Positions 51,450-58,971 of a DNA stretch of 60,350 bases are shown here, in pieces. The notes beneath the pieces were generated by a model that searched no databases, was not told the origin of the DNA, and was given only the letters and a program-made list of their open reading frames with translations. Origin of the DNA: Candidatus Hermodarchaeota archaeon. Its GTDB lineage: Archaea > Asgardarchaeota > Hermodarchaeia > Hermodarchaeales > Hermodarchaeaceae. Location: assembly GCA_016839995.1 (NCBI GenBank), contig JAEOTD010000055.1:1-60350 (forward strand). Direction: 5' to 3'. Each line of letters starts with the position of its first letter. Positions within the stretch are counted from its first letter, which is position 1. The translations under genes were made by a program, and so were the position numbers.

Positions 51450-51989
51450 TTAACGTTTCTGAAGTTGGATTTCTAAGATGCCATTGTTGTAACTGGTTTT
51501 GACTGAGTCGATGTCAACAGGGGCAGGCAGGTCGATATCTTTGGCATATTTTCTGTTTGTGGATTCGACCTGAATTGTAACACTATAATCTGTGACTTTG
51601 ACGTTGATTTCGTCCTTTTTTACACCTGGTAGTTCTGCAATGATTATAACCGCATCATCTTGTTCCATGACATCGATGAGGGGTTCTCGCTCATCTCGGA
51701 CCACAGGTGGTGATCCGTCAGGGCTGAGATTGCCAAAGGGGTTCAGTCGCATCTTACCATCTGGTCCGATGCCTGCAGAGAAGCCCCAGACCATGGGATT
51801 CTTTTGTAATTGCTTAAAAATTTCTTCTAGCTGATGTTGGGCATCGGGTCCAAACATATCTTCGGGTGTGACATCGGAAAACATTTTCATGATTTCTTCA
51901 AACATGCGTTGGAGCGCTTCGAATTGCGCATCGGTGGATTCATCGTCCCACCAGCGTTTACGTTTCCGGCGATCGTCTTCGTCTGCCAT
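51450..51989 (-). CDS. Small heat shock protein (Hsp20/alpha-crystallin) inserted in the spc operon
   Basis: The C-terminal ~75 residues are an alpha-crystallin domain: DVMEQDDAVIIIAELPGVKKDEINVKVTDYSVTIQVE, then NNGILEIQLQKR at the end. The first ~110 residues are polar and Met/Phe-rich, with FEEIMKMFSD. There is no C-terminal IxI anchor after the domain. The gene lies between uL30 and uL15, with its stop overlapping the possible uL15 start. Placement inside the spc ribosomal operon is unusual. ATG 51989 is preferred, with AGGAA upstream; 52016 is the upstream alternative. Confidence 0.88.
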   Translation of the reverse strand: MADEDDRRKRKRWWDDESTDAQFEALQRMFEEIMKMFSDVTPEDMFGPDAQHQLEEIFKQLQKNPMVWGFSAGIGPDGKMRLNPFGNLSPDGSPPVVRDEREPLIDVMEQDDAVIIIAELPGVKKDEINVKVTDYSVTIQVESTNRKYAKDIDLPAPVDIDSVKTSYNNGILEIQLQKR

Positions 51990-52021
51990 GGTTATTCCTT
52001 CCTGTTTTCGTATCATTCCTC

Positions 52022-52516
52022 TTATGACATTCGTTTGAGGAGGGCATTAATGTCCTCGCCCCGATATCCTAGTTCACCTTTCTGTTGGATGGTGCGCTTA
52101 AGACTTCCACGAAATCCTTTCGAAGGAGGATGAAGGCGAAAGACTTTCTTAAGCTTTGGAAGGGAAATGCCGGGTTCCTTTAAGGCAACAAGCGCTTTGG
52201 CATACTCTTCGATAGTTTTGTATTTTGAGTGCTTGGACACATACTCATCTGTGAGTGGTTTATTTCCAATTAGGCGCCCGCGTTTTCGTAGAAGTCGTGA
52301 TAATGTGGGGGCATCAATTTCACCCCAGGTAATGGCATCTTTGGCCTTCTGGAACATTCCTAGAAACGTTGGGCGTTTATCTAACACCACTGCATGGTTT
52401 ACCCGAGATAGACTCAGCAGGGATAAGGTTTCTTCTGCTTCTTGACGTAAACCAATACCGCTGCGTACGCGGATAACAACAACCAATGGATGGGTGTCAG
52501 GGGTTTCTTTTGACAT
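52022..52516 (-). CDS. rpl30: Ribosomal protein uL30
   Basis: A large-subunit protein. VVVIRVRSGIGLRQEAEETLSLLSLSRVNHAVVLDKRPTFLGMFQKAKDAITWGEID and the long archaeal C-terminal half (PGISLPKLKKVFRLHPPSKGFRGSLKRTIQQKGELGYRGEDINALLKRM) fit the family; 164 residues. It follows uS5 with a one-nucleotide gap. Confidence 0.95.
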   Translation of the reverse strand: MSKETPDTHPLVVVIRVRSGIGLRQEAEETLSLLSLSRVNHAVVLDKRPTFLGMFQKAKDAITWGEIDAPTLSRLLRKRGRLIGNKPLTDEYVSKHSKYKTIEEYAKALVALKEPGISLPKLKKVFRLHPPSKGFRGSLKRTIQQKGELGYRGEDINALLKRMS

Positions 52517-52517
52517 C

Positions 52518-53180
52518 TTATTTGTCTCTCCGTGTCCAATCTTGGGGGGTCATTATCTGATTGGTTCTTTTCAAAGCGTGAAAGACGGACTGGGCAAAGT
52601 TGAGGGTGGTTCGTGTGTGACCGCGGGTTCGGGACCAGACATCGTGAATGCCGGCTAGCCGTAAGACAACTTTGATGGTGTCAGCTGTCACTAATCCAAC
52701 GCCCTTGGGGGCAGGTAGCAACTTAACACGAACACTGCCTGTCTTTCCATCGACCTGAAAGGGAACTGAGTGGGGGTCATGGCATCCGCATTCCCAACTT
52801 CCACATCCACGACGCACTGAAATTAGGTTTAGTTTCGCTCGAAGGATGGCTTTACGGATTGCAGGACCGATTTCAGGTGCTTTGCTTTCACCGATGCCAA
52901 CAAAGCCATTTTCGTTTCCTACAATGACAGTAGCTTTGAACCGTGATTTTTCACCGGCGTCAGTTTGTTTTTGCACCAAGTTGATGTCAATGACTTCTTC
53001 TTGAAGATCAGGGAGTAGTACATCAATGATTTCAGGCTCTTTGATGGGCAAGGCAAGGTGGAACAAATCCTCTAAAGAGGTAATCTCTCCAGCCTTTACC
53101 TGGCGTCCGACCTTGGTGACTGGTTCCCATTCGTCGATATTGAATTGACGTGGGCGTTGTTGACGAGGTCTGCGACTCAT
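52518..53180 (-). CDS. rps5: Ribosomal protein uS5
   Basis: A small-subunit protein with dsRBD-like N-domain. KSRFKATVIVGNENGFVGIGESKAPEIGPAIRKAILRAKLNLISVRRGCGSWECGC and KGVGLVTADTIKVVLRLAGIHDVWSRTRGHTRTTLNFAQ are archetypal. It is 220 residues long and overlaps uL18 by 4 nt. Confidence 0.96.
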   Translation of the reverse strand: MSRRPRQQRPRQFNIDEWEPVTKVGRQVKAGEITSLEDLFHLALPIKEPEIIDVLLPDLQEEVIDINLVQKQTDAGEKSRFKATVIVGNENGFVGIGESKAPEIGPAIRKAILRAKLNLISVRRGCGSWECGCHDPHSVPFQVDGKTGSVRVKLLPAPKGVGLVTADTIKVVLRLAGIHDVWSRTRGHTRTTLNFAQSVFHALKRTNQIMTPQDWTRRDK

Positions 53181-53785
53181 TGTGTTTTCCTCCCGCTAGT
53201 GAATTTTGTTGAGATTTTTTTCTTCGTGGAATCATACATGCTGGGAACCTGCGTGAGATCAACCCGATCCTTCGACACTTTGCCAAATTGGCGTTGGAAG
53301 GCAGAGGGTTGGTTATCGCTCAAGTCTTTGGCATATCCAGCTATGTGTTCGCCTTTGAGGCGCTTTTCTTTTGGAAACATTTTGTCAGAACAGGGGACAG
53401 AAAGTCCGGCATCGATGGCACCTTTAACTGCTGAAAAAACCCTTGATCCGGGAATGGGTTGGATTAATCCGATGTCAACGATAGCTGCATTCGTACCAGA
53501 TTTCAGAGCGCGATGTCCGGCTAGAAAACCGGTTAGATATGCGGCGGGAAGGTTTTTCACTCCTGCACGCCAGCCAAATTGGCTAAGTTGTCGTGAATCT
53601 GCGACAGCGATGCAGCGATCACCTTCCGGTAGCGCTTCCATAATCTGGACAATGATTCGTGTGCTTGTCTTCCGAACAACTAACCGTGGTCGCCCTGATC
53701 CTACCATGCGGCGTCTGGCATGGTAGTCAGTCTTGCTTTCACGGCGTCGACGGAAGGGAACTTTGTAACGTGGTCCATGTGCCAT
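53177..53785 (-). CDS. rpl18: Ribosomal protein uL18
   Basis: A 5S rRNA-binding protein. GPRYKVPFRRRRESKTDYHARRRMVGSGRPRLVVRKTSTRIIVQI, LTGFLAGHRAL and FSAVKGAIDAGLSVPCSD are present; 202 residues, normal for archaea. It overlaps uS5 by 4 nt. Confidence 0.96.
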   Translation of the reverse strand: MAHGPRYKVPFRRRRESKTDYHARRRMVGSGRPRLVVRKTSTRIIVQIMEALPEGDRCIAVADSRQLSQFGWRAGVKNLPAAYLTGFLAGHRALKSGTNAAIVDIGLIQPIPGSRVFSAVKGAIDAGLSVPCSDKMFPKEKRLKGEHIAGYAKDLSDNQPSAFQRQFGKVSKDRVDLTQVPSMYDSTKKKISTKFTSGRKTQ

Positions 53786-53786
53786 T

Positions 53787-54251
53787 TTACTTTCGCCTCT
53801 TCATTTTGTGTTCTTGGATGTACATGTCGACTCGTCGAATAGAGGAGAACATTCCGCCCTTTGAGAGTCGATATAATCGTCGATAATCACGGGGTTTGAT
53901 GATGCGCCGGGCACGGAGCTTCTTAAGGTGCCGGCGGATTGCGCGAATTTTTATCATCCACCGTTGTTTTCCAGAAAGTCGAGAGGTGCGTTTTCCCTTT
54001 CGACTCCCAGGTCCTGAGCGAAGCCCGCGTTTCTTTTTCTCATGTACCGCTTTGGCTCGACCGCGGCTGATACCTTTAATGGGAGCCTTCTGGATGGCAC
54101 CTTCATGGATTAACCGGCGGATGTCATCTCGGCGAATAGCTAACGCTACATCATCTAACCGGTCTGGGTCAATCCAGATTCGGTTTACGCCGACATTAAG
54201 GAGTCGAGCCGCCAATTTTCGTTGAGTACTTACATCCATAGTTTTGCTCAC
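53787..54251 (-). CDS. rpl19e: Ribosomal protein eL19
   Basis: A large-subunit protein. RKLAARLLNVGVNRIWIDPDRLDDVALAIRRDDIRRLIHEGAIQKAPIKGISRGRAK and the basic region RLSGKQRWMIKIRAIRRHLKKL cover the family; 154 residues. It is directly followed by uL18. Confidence 0.96.
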   Translation of the reverse strand: MSKTMDVSTQRKLAARLLNVGVNRIWIDPDRLDDVALAIRRDDIRRLIHEGAIQKAPIKGISRGRAKAVHEKKKRGLRSGPGSRKGKRTSRLSGKQRWMIKIRAIRRHLKKLRARRIIKPRDYRRLYRLSKGGMFSSIRRVDMYIQEHKMKRRK

Positions 54252-54701
54252 CTACTCGAGGAGATCCTCCGTGTCGAGGTCGAGGAGTTCGCGGACCTCG
54301 GATTTCAGTTGGGGATTCAGTACGCGGAGACCAAGATCATCAGCCCGTTCAAGAATTGCCAGCCGCTTGCGGTCTCCCACTCTGTGGGCAATCCGGACAG
54401 CATGAGTTTTCGGATGGAGTCCTTCCATTTCTTGGAGATTGTGAACTAATACTTCCTTCATCCCGGAGGGATGATAGTCACGAAGTTTGACAGGGCTCCT
54501 GTAGCCGATGCGGGGCATTTTGGGTTGACTCTTTTCGCGTTTGCGGATCATAGAGTCAATACCCTTGGGACGTCGCCATCCTGTATCTAACCGTTTATAT
54601 CTCCAACTCTCTGGACGTCGAAACTTGGGTTTTCGCTGATTTTGTAACCGCTTCTTGTAAAGTTCACGTTGGAGTTTTTTGATGTGCTTACTCTTTTTCA
54701 T
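54252..54701 (-). CDS. rpl32e: Ribosomal protein eL32
   Basis: A large-subunit protein. KPKFRRPESWRYKRLDTGWRRPKGIDSMIRKREKSQPKMPRIGYRSPVKLRDYHPSGMKEVLVHN is a clear eL32 core. It is 149 residues; the stop of eL32 abuts the start of eL19. Confidence 0.95.
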   Translation of the reverse strand: MKKSKHIKKLQRELYKKRLQNQRKPKFRRPESWRYKRLDTGWRRPKGIDSMIRKREKSQPKMPRIGYRSPVKLRDYHPSGMKEVLVHNLQEMEGLHPKTHAVRIAHRVGDRKRLAILERADDLGLRVLNPQLKSEVRELLDLDTEDLLE

Positions 54702-54722
54702 TCTCTATCACATCCATCTTGG

Positions 54723-55286
54723 CTAAAGCTTCCAGTGGCGCTCTCCCAGTTGTTTTTCGAAAACGTAAATACCGTCATGAAACTTCCGAGGGTCCTTTCG
54801 ACGTAGTTTTGTCGAATGCTGAATATTGGCTGCGGTTTGCCCGACGAGTTCAATGTCAATGCCTTCTAGAATCACATCGTCACCTTGTACGGTCACAGTG
54901 ACTCCGGGAAGGATCTTTGCGCGTCGTGGGGCTTTTTCACCATAGAAGTTTTCGACGAGGAGTCGATCTCCTTCAACTTTCACGGTAGGCGGAAAGTGGG
55001 CAAAGACCACCTTCATTTTGTATGTTACACCGTGTGTTACTCCCAGCATCATGTTCTTGATATGGGAAACAATGGTGCCCACTAAAGCGATTTGACGACT
55101 TCGTGGGTAGTCTACAGAAACAACAATGTTGTTTCGAGTCTTCTTGATTTCGACATCAACATGACTGAAGTCGCGTACAATTTCACCCTTTGATCCCTGC
55201 ACGGTCACAAGCTTCTTGTCAATTGTGACTGTGGTGCCTTCCAGGATAGGAGTCGTTCTTTCAAAGTGAGTTGTTTTTGGTGGCAT
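54723..55286 (-). CDS. rpl6: Ribosomal protein uL6
   Basis: A large-subunit protein with two repeated alpha/beta domains. VTVQGSKGEIVRDFSHVDVEI, the central THGVTYKMKVVFAHFPPTVKVEGDRLLVENFYGEKAPRRAKILPGVTVTVQGDDVILEGIDIELVGQTAANI, and the end KDPRKFHDGIYVFEKQ are typical; 187 residues. Confidence 0.96.
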   Translation of the reverse strand: MPPKTTHFERTTPILEGTTVTIDKKLVTVQGSKGEIVRDFSHVDVEIKKTRNNIVVSVDYPRSRQIALVGTIVSHIKNMMLGVTHGVTYKMKVVFAHFPPTVKVEGDRLLVENFYGEKAPRRAKILPGVTVTVQGDDVILEGIDIELVGQTAANIQHSTKLRRKDPRKFHDGIYVFEKQLGERHWKL

Positions 55287-55307
55287 TTTCGTTTTTCACT
55301 CCTTGGG

Positions 55308-55700
55308 TTAGTAAATGTAAGCGATGAGTCGTCCTCCATGACCTTGCTCAGCGGCTTCCTTGTGCGTCATGAAGCCTTTGGGGGTTGAAACGATGAGAAA
55401 GCCGAAAGCACGGGAGGGTAAGAACCGCTTTTCCCATTCTTCGAAATCGTGGCGCTTTACAGGATGATGCGGTCTAATGATACCACATTGGTTGATACGA
55501 CCCAGCAGTTCCACACGGAGCATTCCTGCTTTGCCATCGTCTATGAATTCGAATTCGCCGACATAGCCCATTCGTTGCATGATACGGAGGGCTGCTCCAA
55601 TTTTCTTTGAGGCGGGGGCAATGACGACCTCTGATTTGCGAAGGAGTTCATGATTCATAATGGTTGAGAAGGCATCTGCCAATGGATTCTTCACGGTCAT
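55308..55700 (-). CDS. rps8: Ribosomal protein uS8
   Basis: A small-subunit protein. NPLADAFSTIMNHELLRKSEVVIAPASKKIGAALRIMQRMGYVGEFEFIDDGKAGMLRVELLGRINQCGIIRPHHPVKRHDFEEWEKRFLPSRAFGFLIVSTPKGFMTH is a full match. ATG 55700 (130 residues) follows GAGGTG by 9 nt; the GTG at 55712 lies within that SD. Confidence 0.95.
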   Translation of the reverse strand: MTVKNPLADAFSTIMNHELLRKSEVVIAPASKKIGAALRIMQRMGYVGEFEFIDDGKAGMLRVELLGRINQCGIIRPHHPVKRHDFEEWEKRFLPSRAFGFLIVSTPKGFMTHKEAAEQGHGGRLIAYIY

Positions 55701-55714
55701 TTTCTTTTCCACCT

Positions 55715-55864
55715 CTAGCTAAATTTGCGAAATCCCAGCTCTTCGGCGACTTCTCGGAAGCATCGCCGGCATAAGCCGATATTGTAACTACGAATGATGG
55801 CGCGGTGTGTCCCGCAGCGCTTACAGTTTCGGTGACCTTTACCCTGCTTTTTCTCCTTTGACAT
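55715..55864 (-). CDS. rps14: Ribosomal protein uS14 (zinc type)
   Basis: A 49-residue small-subunit protein. GHRNCKRCGTHRAIIRSYNIGLC, then RRCFREVAEELGFRKFS, with four zinc-binding cysteines (CKRC and CRRC). Its ATG overlaps the uL5 stop codon (TGATG), and it is followed by uS8, as expected for the spc operon. Confidence 0.96.
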   Translation of the reverse strand: MSKEKKQGKGHRNCKRCGTHRAIIRSYNIGLCRRCFREVAEELGFRKFS

Positions 55865-56526
55865 CAGTATTCATCCTCCAGCTCAGGTCGAGTAAATTGA
55901 ATTCCCAACTCAGTTGAGAGAATCGACATCGCCTCATCTGGGGTGATGCGGTGACGGCGTGGAACCTTATGCCTCGCTCGGCGGCGCCGATTAATCCGGA
56001 AACCGGGTCGTTCGGTGCAAATACACACATCCATTCCAAAGATCCCCAGATTTGGATCGTACCTTACACCAGGAATTTGGATGTGTTCGGAGATACCAAA
56101 GCTGACATTCCCAGCATGATCAACAGCACTAACAGGGATTTGGAAATCGGAGACGTCCAAGGCGCGTTTGGCAAAGTCTTTAGCTTTTTCACCACGCAGA
56201 GTTACTTTACAGCCCATGGGTTCTCCTTGCCGGAGACCAAAATCACGATTGGTTCGTTTTGCAAGTACGTCAACAGGTTTTTGTCCCGTTAATTCTTCAA
56301 GAACTGATTTGGCTTTCGCTAGTGGTTCACCACCGGTTCCCAACGACATATTGACAACCACCTTTGAAATGAAGATTTGTCGCATTACATTCCCCTTCTT
56401 AGCCTTGGGCTTGGGTGCTGGTTGGGGCTTTGCTGGTTTTGCTGCAGGCTTAGCTGGTTTAGCCTTCGCTCGGGTGGTTCGTTTCGCTGTGGTTTTAGGT
56501 TGAGCTGCTTTCTTTGCGGTTGACAT
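55864..56526 (-). CDS. rpl5: Ribosomal protein uL5 with basic N-terminal tail
   Basis: A 5S rRNA-binding protein. From about residue 48 the core reads MRQIFISKVVVNMSLG, then AKRTNRDFGLRQGEPMGCKVTLRG, NVSFGISEHIQIPGVRYDPNLGIFGMDVCI. The first 47 residues are Lys/Ala/Pro-rich (AKPAKPAAKPAKPQPAPK), and a Met sits exactly at the core start, so internal initiation at that ATG cannot be excluded. Confidence 0.94.
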   Translation of the reverse strand: MSTAKKAAQPKTTAKRTTRAKAKPAKPAAKPAKPQPAPKPKAKKGNVMRQIFISKVVVNMSLGTGGEPLAKAKSVLEELTGQKPVDVLAKRTNRDFGLRQGEPMGCKVTLRGEKAKDFAKRALDVSDFQIPVSAVDHAGNVSFGISEHIQIPGVRYDPNLGIFGMDVCICTERPGFRINRRRRARHKVPRRHRITPDEAMSILSTELGIQFTRPELEDEY

Positions 56527-56528
56527 GG

Positions 56529-57269
56529 TTAGCTAGCCTCCGGAATAGAAATCAAGGGTGCGTCTTCACCGAGAGGGAAGACATAGCGAATTGCGGTCAG
56601 AATTGTCTGATCTCCGCTGGTCTGGATTGTTCCGAGTCGATTCTCGGGATCAATTTTGACAAGTTTACCCACGTTGCCCTTGTGGTCGCCGCCAGTGATT
56701 ACGGCGGTGATTCCCTCTTTGAGAGGGATGTGCTCCTGAATAGATTGATCTGGTAATTTGATCAGAAGTGTGTCGCCGGGGCTGTACTTTTCTTTGGGCT
56801 TTGCTTTGGGGTCTTTGACTTTAATCAGAATTGTTCGTCCATCATGTAGATGGAGTTGGATGTTACCCTTTGTAACCGTGTTCTTACCTGTAATTTTACA
56901 GGGCTTGAGGTTGAGTTCTTTCTTCGGAATCTTAAAGAGTTGGAGTAGATGCCGAGAATCGGGCACCACACGAACCTGGGTCTTGGTTGCTGCAATCTCA
57001 ATAACATCCATTAATCCGACAGAATATTTGTAGTCTTTTCGAACGCGTCCATCGACCTTCACTTGACCTTCAGCGATAACCCGTCGGGTTTCACCAAGTG
57101 TGCTAGTGAGCTGGAGCATGTCCCGAACTACAACGCCTAATGGAATACACTCATGAATTGCGTGGGGTCCTGGATTGGCGCGGATAGTGAAAGGACGAAC
57201 TTTGCGCTTAATCTGTAAGTGGCCAGGAGCAGCTAATCGTTTCATGTGTTTTCGAGGACCTTTTGCCAT
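56529..57269 (-). CDS. rps4e: Ribosomal protein eS4
   Basis: A small-subunit protein with S4-like, central and KOW domains. MAKGPRKHMKRLAAPGHLQI begins the conserved part and fixes ATG 57269; an upstream frame to 57347 overlaps uL24. IPLGVVVRDMLQLTSTLGETRRVIAEGQVKVDGRVRKDYKYSVGLMDVIEI and GDHKGNVGKLVKID are the main landmarks; 246 residues. Confidence 0.95.
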   Translation of the reverse strand: MAKGPRKHMKRLAAPGHLQIKRKVRPFTIRANPGPHAIHECIPLGVVVRDMLQLTSTLGETRRVIAEGQVKVDGRVRKDYKYSVGLMDVIEIAATKTQVRVVPDSRHLLQLFKIPKKELNLKPCKITGKNTVTKGNIQLHLHDGRTILIKVKDPKAKPKEKYSPGDTLLIKLPDQSIQEHIPLKEGITAVITGGDHKGNVGKLVKIDPENRLGTIQTSGDQTILTAIRYVFPLGEDAPLISIPEAS

Positions 57270-57273
57270 CTGT

Positions 57274-57660
57274 CTAATCCTCCTTTTCAGCAAGCCCAGC
57301 ACGGGCAGCTGCTTTTCGATCGATGACGGCTTGACGTGTTTTGTCAATTTCTAATTTAGTGATCATGACGTTCTCTGGACGAATGGGGAACGGAACAGCT
57401 GAGCCATCCACCTTTTCGATGGTGATGTTTTCGATGCTCAGTTTGAGGTTCTTCATATCGACTTCCAGTACATCGCCTTCGGAGTCGCGGAAAGCTCCAC
57501 GAGTGATATACACGGTGTCACCTTTTCGGATGGGAATCCGCTTGATACCATGCTTATCCGCAATTTCTGGGGCCAGTTTGGCGGTGAGGTATTTGTGGCG
57601 TCGGTGCCACGGTGCAGTGTATCGCGCTTTGCGCTGTTTCTTGGGTTTTCGAGAGGTCAT
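57274..57660 (-). CDS. rpl24: Ribosomal protein uL24
   Basis: A large-subunit assembly protein with a KOW motif. TAPWHRRHKYLTAKLAPEIADKHGIKRIPIRKGDTVYITRGAFRDSEGDVLEVD, then FPIRPENVMITKLEIDKTRQ. ATG 57660 (128 residues) is the start of the conserved part; the longer frame to 57912 runs antiparallel to nothing conserved and overlaps uL14. Confidence 0.94.
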   Translation of the reverse strand: MTSRKPKKQRKARYTAPWHRRHKYLTAKLAPEIADKHGIKRIPIRKGDTVYITRGAFRDSEGDVLEVDMKNLKLSIENITIEKVDGSAVPFPIRPENVMITKLEIDKTRQAVIDRKAAARAGLAEKED

Positions 57661-57673
57661 TTTATCTTTGCTC

Positions 57674-58096
57674 CTAAACGATGATGCTGGCAACGCTGGC
57701 AATTCGGGGCCACCGTTCAGCTGCTTCTCGGGCGATTGGGCCGCGGATTTCAGATCCCAGTGGATCACCGGTTTCTCCGGTGATGACAATGGCATTGTCT
57801 TCAAAGCGTATCCACTGACCGCCTTTTCGTCTGTAGGGTTTCCGTTGTCGGACAATGATGCCTCGAAGAACTTGTCGACGCATCTTGGGAGTGCCGGCTT
57901 TACAGGTGACAACGACCATATCTGCGACGCTGGCTGCCGGCTGACGACGAAGCCGCCCGTGATAACCGATAACTGAAATTACTTCGACAATTCGTGCACC
58001 ACTGTTATCGGCCACTGTTAGACGGGCACCAGTGGGAAGGCCACGACTAATCCGAGTCTTTGCCACACCTGCGGTTTTTCGCCCTCGTTTTACCAT
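57674..58096 (-). CDS. rpl14: Ribosomal protein uL14
   Basis: A large-subunit protein. ISRGLPTGARLTVADNSGARIVEVISVIGYHGRLRRQPAASVADMVVVTCKAGTPKMRRQVLRGIIVRQRKPYRRKGGQWIRFEDNAIVITGETGDPLGSEIRGPIAREAAERWPRIASVAS is a full-length match, 140 residues. One base overlaps the uS17 stop. Confidence 0.97.
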   Translation of the reverse strand: MVKRGRKTAGVAKTRISRGLPTGARLTVADNSGARIVEVISVIGYHGRLRRQPAASVADMVVVTCKAGTPKMRRQVLRGIIVRQRKPYRRKGGQWIRFEDNAIVITGETGDPLGSEIRGPIAREAAERWPRIASVASIIV

Positions 58097-58440
58097 TATT
58101 CAGTTGCCTCCTGGGTTTTCACTCGCTCCACAACGACATGGGATACTGTCTTACTCAATTGTCGACATTCAGCAATCCGTACAGTGTCACCCACTTCGAG
58201 TGGAATGCATGGAGGATGATGAGCTGCTGTCATGGAGTGGCTCCGTGCGTACCGACGATATTTCTTGATGAACCGTAGGTAATCACGACGCACTGTAATC
58301 GTGCCCCTCATCTTTGTACTAGCCACCACGCCTTCGAAAACACGTCCTCTAACTGGGAGAGTCCCATGAAATGGGCAGTGAGGATCTTCGCATTCCTCTT
58401 CGGGTGCCTTAACTTTTAGACCAATATCACGAGCTACCAT
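58096..58440 (-). CDS. rps17: Ribosomal protein uS17
   Basis: A small-subunit OB-fold protein. DPHCPFHGTLPVRGRVFEGVVASTKMRGTITVRRDYLRFIKKYRRYARSHSMTAAHHPPCIPLEVGDTVRIAECRQLSKTVSHVVVERV is the archaeal pattern, 114 residues. It overlaps the Rpp29 stop by 7 nt. Confidence 0.96.
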   Translation of the reverse strand: MVARDIGLKVKAPEEECEDPHCPFHGTLPVRGRVFEGVVASTKMRGTITVRRDYLRFIKKYRRYARSHSMTAAHHPPCIPLEVGDTVRIAECRQLSKTVSHVVVERVKTQEATE

Positions 58441-58721
58441 CGTAGTTTTTTCGCCCTCCTTAAGCGTTCTGCGGGATGCCCCAACAGGGCTTGCCCATCA
58501 ATGTCCACTGTCTCGCCACTGGGCAACGACAGTTCAAAGAGACTTGAGGTCTTCGGAACACTTCGGTTTCGAAGGCCATCAGAGAGTGTAAGCATATTAT
58601 GAGTGTCATCAACAATGACACCTGAAATCCTGTGGAAAGCAGGATTCGTGGCACGCTTCACTACAGCGTTCAAACCAATGAGCGGATAGAGTGTGAGACG
58701 AGGTGGATACTGCATGCTCAT
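58434..58721 (-). CDS. rnp1: Ribonuclease P protein component 1 (Rpp29)
   Basis: A Pop4-family RNase P subunit, encoded as usual between uL29 and uS17. LIGLNAVVKRATNPAFHRISGVIVDDTHNMLTLSDG matches the Sm-like core of Rpp29; 95 residues. With rnp2 and rnp3 at 14.8-15.8 kb, three of the archaeal RNase P proteins are in this window. It overlaps the uL29 stop by 4 nt. ATG 58715 is a possible alternative start, better spaced from GGAGG. Confidence 0.9.
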   Translation of the reverse strand: MSMQYPPRLTLYPLIGLNAVVKRATNPAFHRISGVIVDDTHNMLTLSDGLRNRSVPKTSSLFELSLPSGETVDIDGQALLGHPAERLRRAKKLRW

Positions 58722-58951
58722 TTGCCTCCTCCCAACTCTTCTGCGACCACTTGACGTGCCTCTTCATTATTCACCGTAAGAATTCGTGCAATGTTTTTCC
58801 GAATACCTCGAATAACGCCAGGATTTTCCATACCCGCCCCAGACATCATCGCAGCCCGTTGCTTGGCAAGTTCAGCCCTAAGTTCTTCGAGTTTTCGATC
58901 CCGTTCTTCAAGATTCATGTTCCGAATCTCTTGCATCGTAAGTAATGCCAT
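58718..58951 (-). CDS. rpl29: Ribosomal protein uL29
   Basis: A large-subunit protein near the exit tunnel. LTMQEIRNMNLEERDRKLEELRAELAKQRAAMMSGAGMENPGVIRGIRKNIARILTV is the family pattern, 77 residues. The end is Gly-rich. No SUI1 gene lies between uL29 and Rpp29. Confidence 0.95.
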   Translation of the reverse strand: MALLTMQEIRNMNLEERDRKLEELRAELAKQRAAMMSGAGMENPGVIRGIRKNIARILTVNNEEARQVVAEELGGGK

Positions 58952-58971
58952 AACCCATTCGCCTCCGCATC

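Noticed and set aside
57274..57912. 212-residue extended uL24
   Set aside because: The extra 84 residues overlap uL14; the conserved protein starts at ATG 57660.
57341..57976. 211-residue plus-strand frame opposite uL24 and uL14
   Set aside because: Antisense to two certain ribosomal genes; it shows no motifs.
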